Shown: positions 16,075 through 23,496 of the stretch, piece by piece
Layout: every line of letters begins with the position of its first letter
Position numbering within the stretch: the stretch's first letter is position 1
NCBI GenBank assembly: GCA_958445065.1
Contig: CAUCQW010000009.1
Location: 33,102-97,101 of the forward strand
Direction: 5' to 3'
Source of the DNA: an uncultured Collinsella sp.
Lineage (GTDB): Bacteria > Actinomycetota > Coriobacteriia > Coriobacteriales > Coriobacteriaceae
Length of the DNA: 64,000 nt
Notes under the pieces: generated by a model
Databases searched by the model: none
What the model was told of the DNA's origin: nothing
What the model saw: the letters and a program-made list of their open reading frames with translations, nothing else
Made by a program: the position numbers and the translations under genes

Positions 16075-17808
16075 TTACATCTCACCGAGCATGATCCAGG
16101 CAGAGCTGTCCTGCGCGAGTCTGCCGTCTGCAAGCGCTGATGAGGTGAGCAGGACCCTGCCCGCCGGCAGCTCCACGGGTGCTGCACCGAAGTTCGTCAC
16201 GCACGCCCAGCCGTTATCGCGGCGATAGGCGATGACGCCGCCCTCAGCGCCCTCGGCACCATCCGCAAGACCGGTGCGCCCGTCAAGATCGAGCCACGCA
16301 AGATCGTTGGCGCACCCGCGCAGCTTGCGCCGCAGCCAGAGGGCGTCACGATAGAGCGCAAGCATCGATGTCGGGTCCGTTTCTTCCCTATCGGCAGCAT
16401 AATCGGAAAACCATGCAGGCTGCGGCAGATGGGGCGCCGCATCAGCGTCCGCCGGCGAAAACCCAAACGATCCGCCCTGCGCGGGATCGTCCGCCGCTAC
16501 CCACGGCAGGGGCACACGACAGCCGTCGCGCCCCTTCTCGCGCTTCGGTCCGCGCGTATTGGTTGCACTGGGATCTTCGAGTGCAGTCCACGGGATATCA
16601 GCCACCTCAAAAAGACCGAGCTCCTCACCCTGATACACGTATGCCGAGCCCGGAAGCGCCAGTTCAAGCAAAAGAGCCGCCCGCGCGCGGCGCTCGCCGA
16701 GTTCACGGTCCTCGTCATAAGACGACCCGTCGCGTAAGAGCCAGTCGAGCGCAATCTGGTGGTAGCGCGTCGCCTTGATTTGCGGCAGGGCATAGCGCGT
16801 CGCCACGCGCGGCACGTCGTGGTTGGAGAGTACCCAGGTCGAGGCGGAATCGGATTCGATAGCTGCCTTCAAGCCCTCCTCGATTGCAGCGTGCATGTCA
16901 TCATAGGTCCAAGTGGCCTTGGCAAACTCAAAGTTGAATGTCTGGCCAAGCTCGCTGGGACGCGCATAGAGATACTGGCGCTCAGGCAGCACCCACGCCT
17001 CGGCAACGGCGCTGCGCGGCGGATTATAGCGGTCGAACACGCGGCGCCACTCGCGATAGATCTCGTGGACCTCGTTGCGGTCCCACAGCGGATGGGCGCC
17101 GTCGTCAACCATGTCATCGCCCTCGGCGAGATGCCACCGGTCGAGGTCATCGCGGTCGAGATCCTTGGCGAGACCGTGCGCCACATCGATGCGAAAGCCA
17201 TCGACGCCTCGATCGCTCCAAAACGCCAGGACGTCGCAAAAGAACGCGTGAACCTCGGGGCATGACCAGTCAAAGTCCGGCTGCTCGGGCGTAAACATGT
17301 GCAGATACCATTGACCGTCCGCAACACGCGTCCAGGCGGGGCCGCCAAAGTTGGCATTCCAATTGGTGGGAGGCAGCTCGCCATGCTCGCCGCGACCATC
17401 GCGAAAGATATAACGGGCGCGCTCGGGCGATCCGGGGCCGGCGGCAAGAGCGGCTTTGAACCAGGGGTGCTGGTTGGATGAATGGTTGGGCACGATATCG
17501 ACGATGACCTTGATGCCGCGCGCGTGAGCCGCAGCGATCATGTCATCGAAGTCGTCAAGCGAGCCGAGACGTGGGTCGACATCGCAGTAGTCCGCCACAT
17601 CATAGCCGCCATCGACAAGAGGCGAAGGGTAAAACGGGCTCAGCCAGATGGCCTCGATGCCCAGCCGCTCAAGATAGTCCATCTGCTGGGTAATGCCCGC
17701 GATATCGCCCAGACCCGAACCGGTCGAATCCTTAAACGAACGCGGGTAGATCTGATAGATCGCGGCATCGGACATCCATGAGCGCGAAGAGGACTTTTCT
17801 GCAGCCAT
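16075..17808 (-). CDS. GH13 alpha-glucosidase (oligo-1,6-glucosidase-like)
   Basis: 577 residues from the ATG behind GGGAGG; the longer frame runs into the repeat at 17995. Cytoplasmic glycoside hydrolase acting on alpha-glucosides. The four GH13 regions are visible: DIVPNHSS; GFRIDVAHG with the nucleophile Asp; AVAEAWVL with the acid/base Glu; and LSNHDVPR with the third Asp. The N-terminal DAAIYQIYPRSFKDS and YDVADYCDVDPRLG are typical of oligo-1,6-glucosidase, sucrose isomerase and trehalose-6-phosphate hydrolase. Exact substrate uncertain. Monocistronic. Confidence 0.9.
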   Translation of the reverse strand: MAAEKSSSRSWMSDAAIYQIYPRSFKDSTGSGLGDIAGITQQMDYLERLGIEAIWLSPFYPSPLVDGGYDVADYCDVDPRLGSLDDFDDMIAAAHARGIKVIVDIVPNHSSNQHPWFKAALAAGPGSPERARYIFRDGRGEHGELPPTNWNANFGGPAWTRVADGQWYLHMFTPEQPDFDWSCPEVHAFFCDVLAFWSDRGVDGFRIDVAHGLAKDLDRDDLDRWHLAEGDDMVDDGAHPLWDRNEVHEIYREWRRVFDRYNPPRSAVAEAWVLPERQYLYARPSELGQTFNFEFAKATWTYDDMHAAIEEGLKAAIESDSASTWVLSNHDVPRVATRYALPQIKATRYHQIALDWLLRDGSSYDEDRELGERRARAALLLELALPGSAYVYQGEELGLFEVADIPWTALEDPSATNTRGPKREKGRDGCRVPLPWVAADDPAQGGSFGFSPADADAAPHLPQPAWFSDYAADREETDPTSMLALYRDALWLRRKLRGCANDLAWLDLDGRTGLADGAEGAEGGVIAYRRDNGWACVTNFGAAPVELPAGRVLLTSSALADGRLAQDSSAWIMLGEM

Positions 17809-17994
17809 GGGGTGAGCCTCCCTTGCAACGAGGTTTTGCGAGATGCCCACGATGATACGCCCAAAGCTGTCATTCGAGGCAAACAACGCCACAGCCACAC
17901 CCCAAAACGCTCGCTCCCTCTCGGGCTCGAGCCTCCTGGGACGAATCGATCGATTAGTGAAAAGAACGGAAGACTCACTCCCCCGGCCACAACA

Positions 17995-18099
17995 GCGAGC
18001 GGGCTCCGGGTGCCCCAGGTTGCCGCGAAAGAGGAGGGAAGCGTACTTTATGTACGCGACCGACGATTGAGGGGGCAAGATGGGGTGCCCGGGGCTCGC
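17995..18099 (+). repeat. Family B nested inverted repeat, copy B1
   Basis: Outer arms 17995-18024 and 18074-18099 pair with G-U wobbles on the plus strand and one 4-nt bulge. Both arms contain GGTGCC, giving a tandem U-G step, next to a purine-purine internal loop (GG opposite GA). The inner hairpin is GCGTAC-N5-GTACGC. The 85-nt core closely matches copy B2 at 36659 read on the minus strand. It lies between the GH13 gene start and the tRNA terminator. The rest of the 17809-18110 gap shows no gene. Confidence 0.8.
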
Positions 18100-18110
18100 G
18101 CAGCGTCAAC

Positions 18111-18137
18111 AAAAAACGCGGTTCGTTAGAACCGCGT
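18111..18137 (-). terminator. Terminator of the Gly-Cys-Gly tRNA cluster
   Basis: A 9-bp stem (18116-18124 with 18129-18137) and GTTA-type loop are followed on the minus strand by TTTTTTG, just past the last tRNA-Gly. Confidence 0.9.
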
Positions 18138-18145
18138 AAGATAGT

Positions 18146-18221
18146 TGGAGCGGACAACGGGGCTCGAACCCGCGACCCCAACCTTGGCAAGGTTGTGCTC
18201 TACCAACTGAGCCATGTCCGC
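18146..18221 (-). tRNA. tRNA-Gly (GCC)
   Basis: 76 nt with encoded CCA, anticodon GCC; identical to the copies at 15858 and 18372. Third gene of the Gly-Cys-Gly cluster. Confidence 0.96.
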
Positions 18222-18230
18222 ATATGTAAA

Positions 18231-18254
18231 ACAAAACGGGCGCCGGAGCGCCCG
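18231..18254 (-). terminator. Hairpin with T-run after tRNA-Cys
   Basis: A 7-bp GC stem (18237-18243 with 18248-18254) is followed on the minus strand by TTTTGTTTT. It has the form of an intrinsic terminator but sits between two tRNA genes of one apparent cluster. Confidence 0.7.
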
Positions 18255-18263
18255 GATGTTGCC

Positions 18264-18337
18264 TGGAGGCGAAGCCCGGATTCGAACCGGGGGTAAAGGC
18301 TTTGCAGGCCTCTGCCTTACCACTTGGCCACTTCGCC
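18264..18337 (-). tRNA. tRNA-Cys (GCA)
   Basis: 74 nt with encoded CCA. Acceptor GGCGAAG pairs with CTTCGCC; anticodon loop CTGCAAA gives GCA; T-arm GTTCGAATC. Confidence 0.96.
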
Positions 18338-18361
18338 GAAAAAGGACCGCCTAAACGGTCC
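18338..18361 (-). terminator. Hairpin with T-run after tRNA-Gly
   Basis: A 6-bp stem, GGACCG (18344-18349) with CGGTCC (18356-18361), is followed on the minus strand by TTTTTC directly at the tRNA-Cys start. A terminator or a processing signal between tRNAs. Confidence 0.65.
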
Positions 18362-18371
18362 GGAAATGCAA

Positions 18372-18447
18372 TGGAGCGGACAACGGGGCTCGAACCCGCG
18401 ACCCCAACCTTGGCAAGGTTGTGCTCTACCAACTGAGCCATGTCCGC
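18372..18447 (-). tRNA. tRNA-Gly (GCC)
   Basis: 76 nt with encoded CCA and anticodon GCC; identical to the copies at 15858 and 18146. First gene of the cluster, next to its promoter. Confidence 0.96.
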
Positions 18448-18459
18448 TTGCGGGTTATT

Positions 18460-18507
18460 AATTTACGCGAGTTATCCAAAAGACGCAAGTACTTTTTTCA
18501 AAAAAGT
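18460..18507 (-). promoter_or_regulatory. tRNA promoter with palindromic upstream element
   Basis: Minus strand: TTGCGT (18483-18488) and TAAATT (18460-18465), 17 nt apart. A 17-nt palindromic element ACTTTTTTGAAAAAAGT lies at 18491-18507, 2 nt upstream of the -35. The same 17 nt occur at the tRNA-Leu promoter. Confidence 0.85.
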
Positions 18508-18552
18508 TGCCGGCCGCGTGTTCTTGGTGGCTAAACGCGCTAAAGCGATTGG

Positions 18553-19299
18553 CTAGGCACGCGATTCCAGTGCTCCGCTAAATAGCTTCACCATCTGCAC
18601 GCGCGTGCCGGTGCCGTCTGTGCGACGAGCAACCTCCACGTTATCGACAAGCATACGCATAAGCTTGATACCACGGCCGCGTTCCTCAGATGCGACCGGT
18701 TCGCTCGCTCCATCGATAGAATAGCCGGCACCCCGATCAAGCACCTCAACCACGACGCGATCGCCATAGGCCTGAACCGTCAGGACGCACCCGATACCGC
18801 CCGCATGGTCATAGGCATTACCCAGCGCCTCCCCCGACGCCAACGCGACATCGTAGCGCTCGTCGCGGCGCAACGGAAGCGATTCAAGGAGTTCGGCGAT
18901 GCGATGTCGATAGTATGGAAGATTCTCGATACCCTGTCGGACCTCGACGCTCTTGCTCCATCGTGGCAACTCTCCCACCGGAATAGCGGGAATCGACTCA
19001 CGCGCCGGACCCGCAACATGAAGGATGTCGACAAGTCGGGCAATCTCCAAAAAGCGAATGACCTCATCGGAGGCGTTAACGAGCGAAAGCAGGCCCTCTC
19101 GCCTCATGAGCTCTCTGGCACGTGTAAGCAAAAACGCCAAACCCGTCGAGTCGATAAAGCCCACGGCCTGGCAATTGATGACAACGCGACGCACGCCCCG
19201 GTCGATCAGATTATCCAACCGTCGGCGCAGCACGGACACCGAGGCGATGTCGACATCACCCGGTGGCGTCAAAACCGCTATGTCATTCCACTCATTCAT
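18553..19299 (-). CDS. STAS domain fused to a HATPase (anti-sigma-kinase-like) domain
   Basis: 248 residues. Residues 1-105 form a STAS domain as in anti-sigma antagonists (VVINCQAVGFIDSTGLAFLL, with the DST phosphorylation-site serine). Residues 125-248 form an RsbW/SpoIIAB-type ATPase domain with the N-box GEALGNAYDHAGG and G-box ERGRGIKLMRMLVDNVEV. In the usual partner-switch systems antagonist and kinase are separate proteins, so the fusion is notable. The upstream SpoIIE-type phosphatase gene is the likely partner. ATG chosen over a TTG 18 nt upstream. The sigma-factor target is not in the window. Confidence 0.83.
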   Translation of the reverse strand: MNEWNDIAVLTPPGDVDIASVSVLRRRLDNLIDRGVRRVVINCQAVGFIDSTGLAFLLTRARELMRREGLLSLVNASDEVIRFLEIARLVDILHVAGPARESIPAIPVGELPRWSKSVEVRQGIENLPYYRHRIAELLESLPLRRDERYDVALASGEALGNAYDHAGGIGCVLTVQAYGDRVVVEVLDRGAGYSIDGASEPVASEERGRGIKLMRMLVDNVEVARRTDGTGTRVQMVKLFSGALESRA

Positions 19300-19380
19300 A
19301 CGACCATGGTTCCCCAAAAGAGCTCGCTCGATGCATACATATCTGCAGCTGCGCAGATTTTGCCCGTCAAGTATCGCGGT

Positions 19381-21726
19381 CTACGATCGACCCCGTAAAA
19401 ACTCAAGGGAAACCAGCGCAATGTCATCGTCCAGCGCCGACTCGGTAAAGCGGTCAAGCTCTCCCAAGACCTTACCGCAGATTCCCGATACACCCTCACC
19501 CGAGACAGAGAGCAAAAGGTCACGAAGGCGCTGCTCGCCAAAGAAAGCACCCGAGCGATCACGTGCTTCGATTGCTCCGTCGGTATACATGAATAGCATG
19601 TCACCAGGAGCGAACGTAAACACGCCTGTCTCGTACACCATGCTCTCAAAGGCACCGATCACGCCCGATTGGCACCCAAGGAGCTCCACTTCTCCCCCTC
19701 GGGTTTCTCCGCCGCCAAGCGGCGTCGACGACGGTCTAATGACCATAGTGGGAGGATGTCCCGCAGAGCAGTAGGTAGCGCGACCCGCTTTAAGATCAAT
19801 CTTGGCGATAAACGCCGTCACGAACGTCTCGACCCTCGAAAAGCCCATGAGCATGCTATTGAGCGAGCGGGCCATACGGGCGGGCCCAGCACCCTCCCAG
19901 GCATAGGCCGTCAGCGCCGTCTTGACGAGCGCTGACATCGACGCCGCCTCGATTCCTTTGCCGGATACATCGCCCAAAATCATAACGGCGCAATCGTCGG
20001 GAAGACGGACAAGAGTATAGAAGTCGCCGCCAACCAACGCCGAATTCGTTGCCGAAAGGTATACCGAATCGGTCGCGATACCCGGAACGTCACCAAGCGA
20101 ATTTCTCATGCCAATCTGGAGGGTCTGAGCGATATGGCGCTCCTCGCGCTTTTGAGATTCGCCCTCGTAGATCAGTTCAAAGTCATGCGCCAAGTGCACC
20201 AAGTAGTCATATTCAAGGTCATCAATCGGCTCTTGACTACCGTCACGAAGCAGAAGCGCGCGCGTCGTCGGGCCTTTCGCAACAGAAGCAGGAACGATCG
20301 CGTCGTTGCTGTGTTTGCCATCACCCTCAGAGCGCGGGCGCCCCGCCTCGATGCCGGTGTCGACGTAGAGACCCTGGCAAGGCAGACCATGCGCCCTAAG
20401 CCAGCCTCCCATAGGCATCGATTCGTCAACGCGAGTTATACGGACGTGTTTAAGATCCTCGGCACTCGTGCCGCCCAAAACAGACGCCTCAAAGCCATCA
20501 GAGCCAACCCCCAGACGTGCCGCTGGCGCCGTCGTGGAAAAGAAAAGTTTCTCGGGATCGTCCGGCAAAGCAACGCGACTGCCGCCTTCAAAATCTATGA
20601 CATAGGAGCCCAGACTGGCGTCATACTCAACAGGGCAAAAATGACAGTTGAGCATATTGCAAATCTCGGACGATATAGCCTGGGTAGCCGCGGCGGAATC
20701 GTCTAGAAAGGTAAACAACTCATCACGTAAGACATTGAGCGAGCGGCCAAGCTCGGCCGTGCGACGAGAGCGAAGGCTCGATGCCATGCCGACCAGCTGG
20801 ATAGACAGGTAATCGCAAATGACCTCGAGTACATTAACGTCATAGGCGAGCGGTGCCTGAGGGCGCTTCCAACCAACTTCCAGCACGCCAAGGATCTGCG
20901 TACCGTAAAAAACGGGAAGACAGATCTCGCTGCGGTACGGAGGCATATCCTGCACGCGCAACAGGTGCTTAGAACGATTATCCAGGTCCATGAACATACC
21001 GGAGGCGGCCCTATCGCCCTCAAGGTCCTGTTGAATCGACAAGCGACAGGCACGCGACTCGCGAAGAACATACGTCGGAATGCCAGCGCCATACGGCAAG
21101 AACTCGGGCAGGTAGCTGTCGTGCAGCTCCTTGGAGACACCGCGAAGCTTAAAACCGCCGCTCTCAGAAAAATAGATTGCGGCACCCGAAGCATCGAGCG
21201 TTCCTACAAGCTGGTTCAAAACGATATCTAACAAACTGGGCAGCTCATCGGAGCCCACCGTGCTCATAATGACCGACAATGTACCCGAGAGACGCTTATT
21301 CGCCACTCTAAGCTCCGAAAGCGCACGCTTGAGCTGACGGTCGTGCGAATACTGTTCTTCGATGCTATGGAGTGCCACCAGAACGCGCGGCGCACGGCGG
21401 CCAAAGATTCGAGGCGGCGTAACCGAGCCGGCACAAACTAGGACGGGAATAAACGATCCGTCACTTAACTTGAGCATCAACTCGCTCTTTGTTCCATTGG
21501 TCTCAAAAGGAAGCCGATGCTCTGTCGCGCGTTCAAAAGCCGACGAGTACAAGAGGTCTTTAACGTCCCCGTTGATCACATCGGAACGCTCCTCGCACAT
21601 CAAGTCGAGCAAGCGATTATTTACATGCAAAATGGTTCCGTCGAGCTCGCAGATAATGACAGCATCGCTCGTGATCTCGACCAATTGGGCAACGTCCGCC
21701 CACTCATTGCGCTCAAGCGTTTCCAT
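19381..21726 (-). CDS. PAS-GAF-SpoIIE/RsbU-type serine phosphatase
   Basis: 781 residues from the ATG behind GTGAGG. A PAS domain lies at about 10-115 (ITSDAVIICELDGTILHVNNRLLDLM), followed by a coiled linker and a GAF-like domain (about 150-320). A less clear sensory region (about 330-530) comes next. The PP2C/SpoIIE phosphatase domain (about 560-781) shows GGDFYTLVRLPDD, ILGDVSGKGIEAASMSALV, CSAGHPPTMVI and FMYTDGAIEARD, which hold the metal-binding aspartates. No membrane segment. It probably dephosphorylates a phosphorylated STAS antagonist, here most likely that of the fusion gene 81 nt downstream. Confidence 0.9.
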   Translation of the reverse strand: METLERNEWADVAQLVEITSDAVIICELDGTILHVNNRLLDLMCEERSDVINGDVKDLLYSSAFERATEHRLPFETNGTKSELMLKLSDGSFIPVLVCAGSVTPPRIFGRRAPRVLVALHSIEEQYSHDRQLKRALSELRVANKRLSGTLSVIMSTVGSDELPSLLDIVLNQLVGTLDASGAAIYFSESGGFKLRGVSKELHDSYLPEFLPYGAGIPTYVLRESRACRLSIQQDLEGDRAASGMFMDLDNRSKHLLRVQDMPPYRSEICLPVFYGTQILGVLEVGWKRPQAPLAYDVNVLEVICDYLSIQLVGMASSLRSRRTAELGRSLNVLRDELFTFLDDSAAATQAISSEICNMLNCHFCPVEYDASLGSYVIDFEGGSRVALPDDPEKLFFSTTAPAARLGVGSDGFEASVLGGTSAEDLKHVRITRVDESMPMGGWLRAHGLPCQGLYVDTGIEAGRPRSEGDGKHSNDAIVPASVAKGPTTRALLLRDGSQEPIDDLEYDYLVHLAHDFELIYEGESQKREERHIAQTLQIGMRNSLGDVPGIATDSVYLSATNSALVGGDFYTLVRLPDDCAVMILGDVSGKGIEAASMSALVKTALTAYAWEGAGPARMARSLNSMLMGFSRVETFVTAFIAKIDLKAGRATYCSAGHPPTMVIRPSSTPLGGGETRGGEVELLGCQSGVIGAFESMVYETGVFTFAPGDMLFMYTDGAIEARDRSGAFFGEQRLRDLLLSVSGEGVSGICGKVLGELDRFTESALDDDIALVSLEFLRGRS

Positions 21727-21752
21727 CGTGAACCTCACCGTCTATCGGTAAC

Positions 21753-21774
21753 AAAAAAGCCTCCGAAGAGGCTT
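21753..21774 (-). terminator. Terminator of tRNA-Leu
   Basis: AAGCCTC (21757-21763) pairs with GAGGCTT (21768-21774), followed on the minus strand by TTTTTT. It separates the tRNA from the PAS-GAF-SpoIIE gene. Confidence 0.9.
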
Positions 21775-21785
21775 CTCAAATGCGA

Positions 21786-21875
21786 TGGTGTCGGAGGCGG
21801 GACTTGAACCCGCATGACCAAAAAGCGGTCACTAGCACCTCAAGCTAGCGCGTCTGCCAATTCCGCCACTCCGAC
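21786..21875 (-). tRNA. tRNA-Leu (GAG)
   Basis: 90 nt with encoded CCA and a long variable arm (TGACCGCTTTTTGGTCA), as in class II tRNAs. Acceptor GTCGGAG pairs with CTCCGAC; anticodon loop CTTGAGG gives GAG. Confidence 0.96.
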
Positions 21876-21933
21876 ATGCTATATTGTTGATTCACGGTTC
21901 GTTTTGTTGGACCCGCGCGTTCAACGAGGAAGA

Positions 21934-21981
21934 TAATAACCTATGATTCGAGAACTGTGCAAGCACTTTTTTCAAAAAAGT
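21934..21981 (-). promoter_or_regulatory. tRNA-Leu promoter with palindromic upstream element
   Basis: Minus strand: TTGCAC (21957-21962) and TTATTA (21934-21939), 17 nt apart. The 17-nt palindrome ACTTTTTTGAAAAAAGT at 21965-21981 lies 2 nt upstream of the -35, identical in sequence and spacing to that at 18491. Confidence 0.85.
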
Positions 21982-22019
21982 TTACGAATTTGTAAATGCG
22001 CTGGTAGATCTATATGTTC

Positions 22020-22144
22020 GGCCCCGAATCGGTGTTGCCTCCCGGCGCGTCCTCGGGCATGAGCGATATTTTGTTGCGCACTTCGTGCTGCAAAATATCG
22101 CTCCCCCTGCGGAATGCGCCGGGAGGCAACACCGATTCGGGGCC
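22020..22144 (-). repeat. Family A nested inverted repeat, copy A1
   Basis: Perfect 29-bp outer arms (22020-22048 with 22116-22144), a 12-nt flank on each side, perfect 13-bp inner arms (22061-22073 with 22091-22103), and a third level at the tip, GCAC-TTC-GTGC (22078-22088). Read on the minus strand the flanks are ATTCCGCAGGGG and ATGCCCGAGGAC. Lengths and flanks match copy A2 at 22327, while both stems differ in sequence. It lies between the tRNA-Leu promoter and the opp operon end. Confidence 0.9.
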
Positions 22145-22205
22145 TGCAAATGCATACTTCAGGCACAGTTCTCAAACATGTTCTGGGGGCTGATGCAAAT
22201 TTGGT

Positions 22206-22260
22206 GGCTCGGCTTTGCCGAGCCCTTATATAAAGAGGCCGGAGCTAAAGCTCCGGCCTC
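22206..22260 (-). terminator. Terminator hairpins after the opp operon
   Basis: An 11-bp hairpin (22235-22245 with 22250-22260, loop TAAA) is followed on the minus strand by the T-rich TTTATATAAGG. A second 8-bp hairpin lies at 22206-22224. They are beyond copy A2 of the repeat and could end opp transcripts. Confidence 0.7.
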
Positions 22261-22326
22261 ACTAACTTTCCTATTAGATTAAGTGAGCGATCAAGGAATC
22301 GCACATCCCACTGCCGAGTTACCGAA

Positions 22327-22453
22327 GGGCCCGCCCTGGCGTTGCTTTTCAGAACATCCCGCAGGACGCAAGAAACCCCCGCCGCACGAAGTGCGCAGCG
22401 GGGGTTTCTTGCATGTCCGAGGACGTTCTGAAAAGCAACGCCAGGGCGGGCCC
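22327..22453 (+). repeat. Family A nested inverted repeat, copy A2
   Basis: Perfect 29-bp outer arms (22327-22355 with 22425-22453), 12-nt flanks, perfect 15-bp inner arms (22368-22382 with 22398-22412) and the tip GCAC-GAA-GTGC (22384-22394). The plus-strand flanks are ATCCCGCAGGAC and ATGTCCGAGGAC, nearly the same as those of A1 read on its minus strand. It ends 14 nt from the oppF stop. Confidence 0.9.
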
Positions 22454-22467
22454 GGACAAACAATCGA

Positions 22468-23496
22468 CTACAGGTCGATGTGCGATTCCTTGATCGGGAA
22501 CGGCTCGGCGAAGTGACAGGCGCAGCAGTGACCCGGTGCAACTTCCTTAAACTCGGGGAGCTTCTCGGAGCAGATACCCTGCGCGATCGGGCAACGCGTG
22601 TGGAAACGGCAGCCGGTCGGCGGATCCAGCGGCGACGGCGGATCGCCGGCGAGGATGATGCGCTTGCGGGTCTTCTGGATATCAGGATCGGGAACCGGCA
22701 CGGCAGACAGCAGCGACTGCGTGTACGGATGGTGAGGCTCGCTATAGAGCGTCTTCCAGTCCGAAACCTCGACCATCTTACCCAGATACATAACGGCAAC
22801 GCGATCGGAGATGTGCTGTACGACGGACAGGTCGTGTGCGATAAACAGATACGCGGTACCGAACTTGTCCTGCAGTTCCTTGAGCAGGTTCAGAACCTGG
22901 GCCTGAATGGACACATCCAGAGCGGATACCGGCTCGTCACAGATAATCAGCTTGGGCTTCAGCGCAAAAGCGCGGGCAATACCGACACGCTGACGCTGGC
23001 CGCCCGAGAACTCATGCGGATAGCGGTTGATGTGCTCGGGGTTCAGTCCAACGACGTCGAGAAGCTCACGGACGCGCTCAATGCGCTCCTCCTTGGTGCC
23101 CACACCATGAATGGTCATGGGCTCGGAGACAATCTCACCGATGGTCATACGAGGGTTGAGCGAAGCATAAGGATCCTGGAAGATAAACTGCATCTCACGA
23201 CGCATGTCCTTGATCTCATGCTTGCTCATCTCGGCAACATCTTTGCCCTGGAAGAACACCTTGCCGGCGGTCGGCTTGGTCAGACGCATGATAGTGCGGC
23301 CCGTGGTGGATTTACCGCAACCAGACTCGCCAACCAGACCAAAGGTCTCGCCAGGATAAATCTCAAAAGAGATGTCGTTTACAGCAGAGACGACGCGCTT
23401 GGAAAAACGCTTGGCGAACATGCCGGACTCTGCGGGAAACTCCTTGGAGAGGTGCTCGACCTTCAGCAGTGGAGTGCGCTCGTTATTGTCTGCCAT
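22468..23496 (-). CDS. oppF: Oligopeptide ABC transporter ATPase OppF
   Basis: 342 residues. Walker A GLVGESGCGKSTTGR, signature HEFSGGQRQRVGIARA, Walker B LIICDEPVSALDVS, switch FIAHDLSVV. The C-terminal cysteine-rich motif GCRFHTRCPIAQGIC, common in Opp/Dpp ATPases, is intact. The start codon directly follows the oppD stop (TAA then ATG). Energises peptide import together with OppD. Confidence 0.95.
   Translation of the reverse strand: MADNNERTPLLKVEHLSKEFPAESGMFAKRFSKRVVSAVNDISFEIYPGETFGLVGESGCGKSTTGRTIMRLTKPTAGKVFFQGKDVAEMSKHEIKDMRREMQFIFQDPYASLNPRMTIGEIVSEPMTIHGVGTKEERIERVRELLDVVGLNPEHINRYPHEFSGGQRQRVGIARAFALKPKLIICDEPVSALDVSIQAQVLNLLKELQDKFGTAYLFIAHDLSVVQHISDRVAVMYLGKMVEVSDWKTLYSEPHHPYTQSLLSAVPVPDPDIQKTRKRIILAGDPPSPLDPPTGCRFHTRCPIAQGICSEKLPEFKEVAPGHCCACHFAEPFPIKESHIDL

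Noticed and set aside
18106..18441. Minus-strand frame through the tRNA cluster
   Set aside because: It is made of translated tRNA genes; the tRNAs are complete and well folded.
22020..22453. Reading the nested repeats as ordinary MITEs or REP elements
   Set aside because: MITE terminal repeats and REP units keep their sequence between copies. Here the arms differ fully while flanks and tip are conserved, and I saw no clear target-site duplication.
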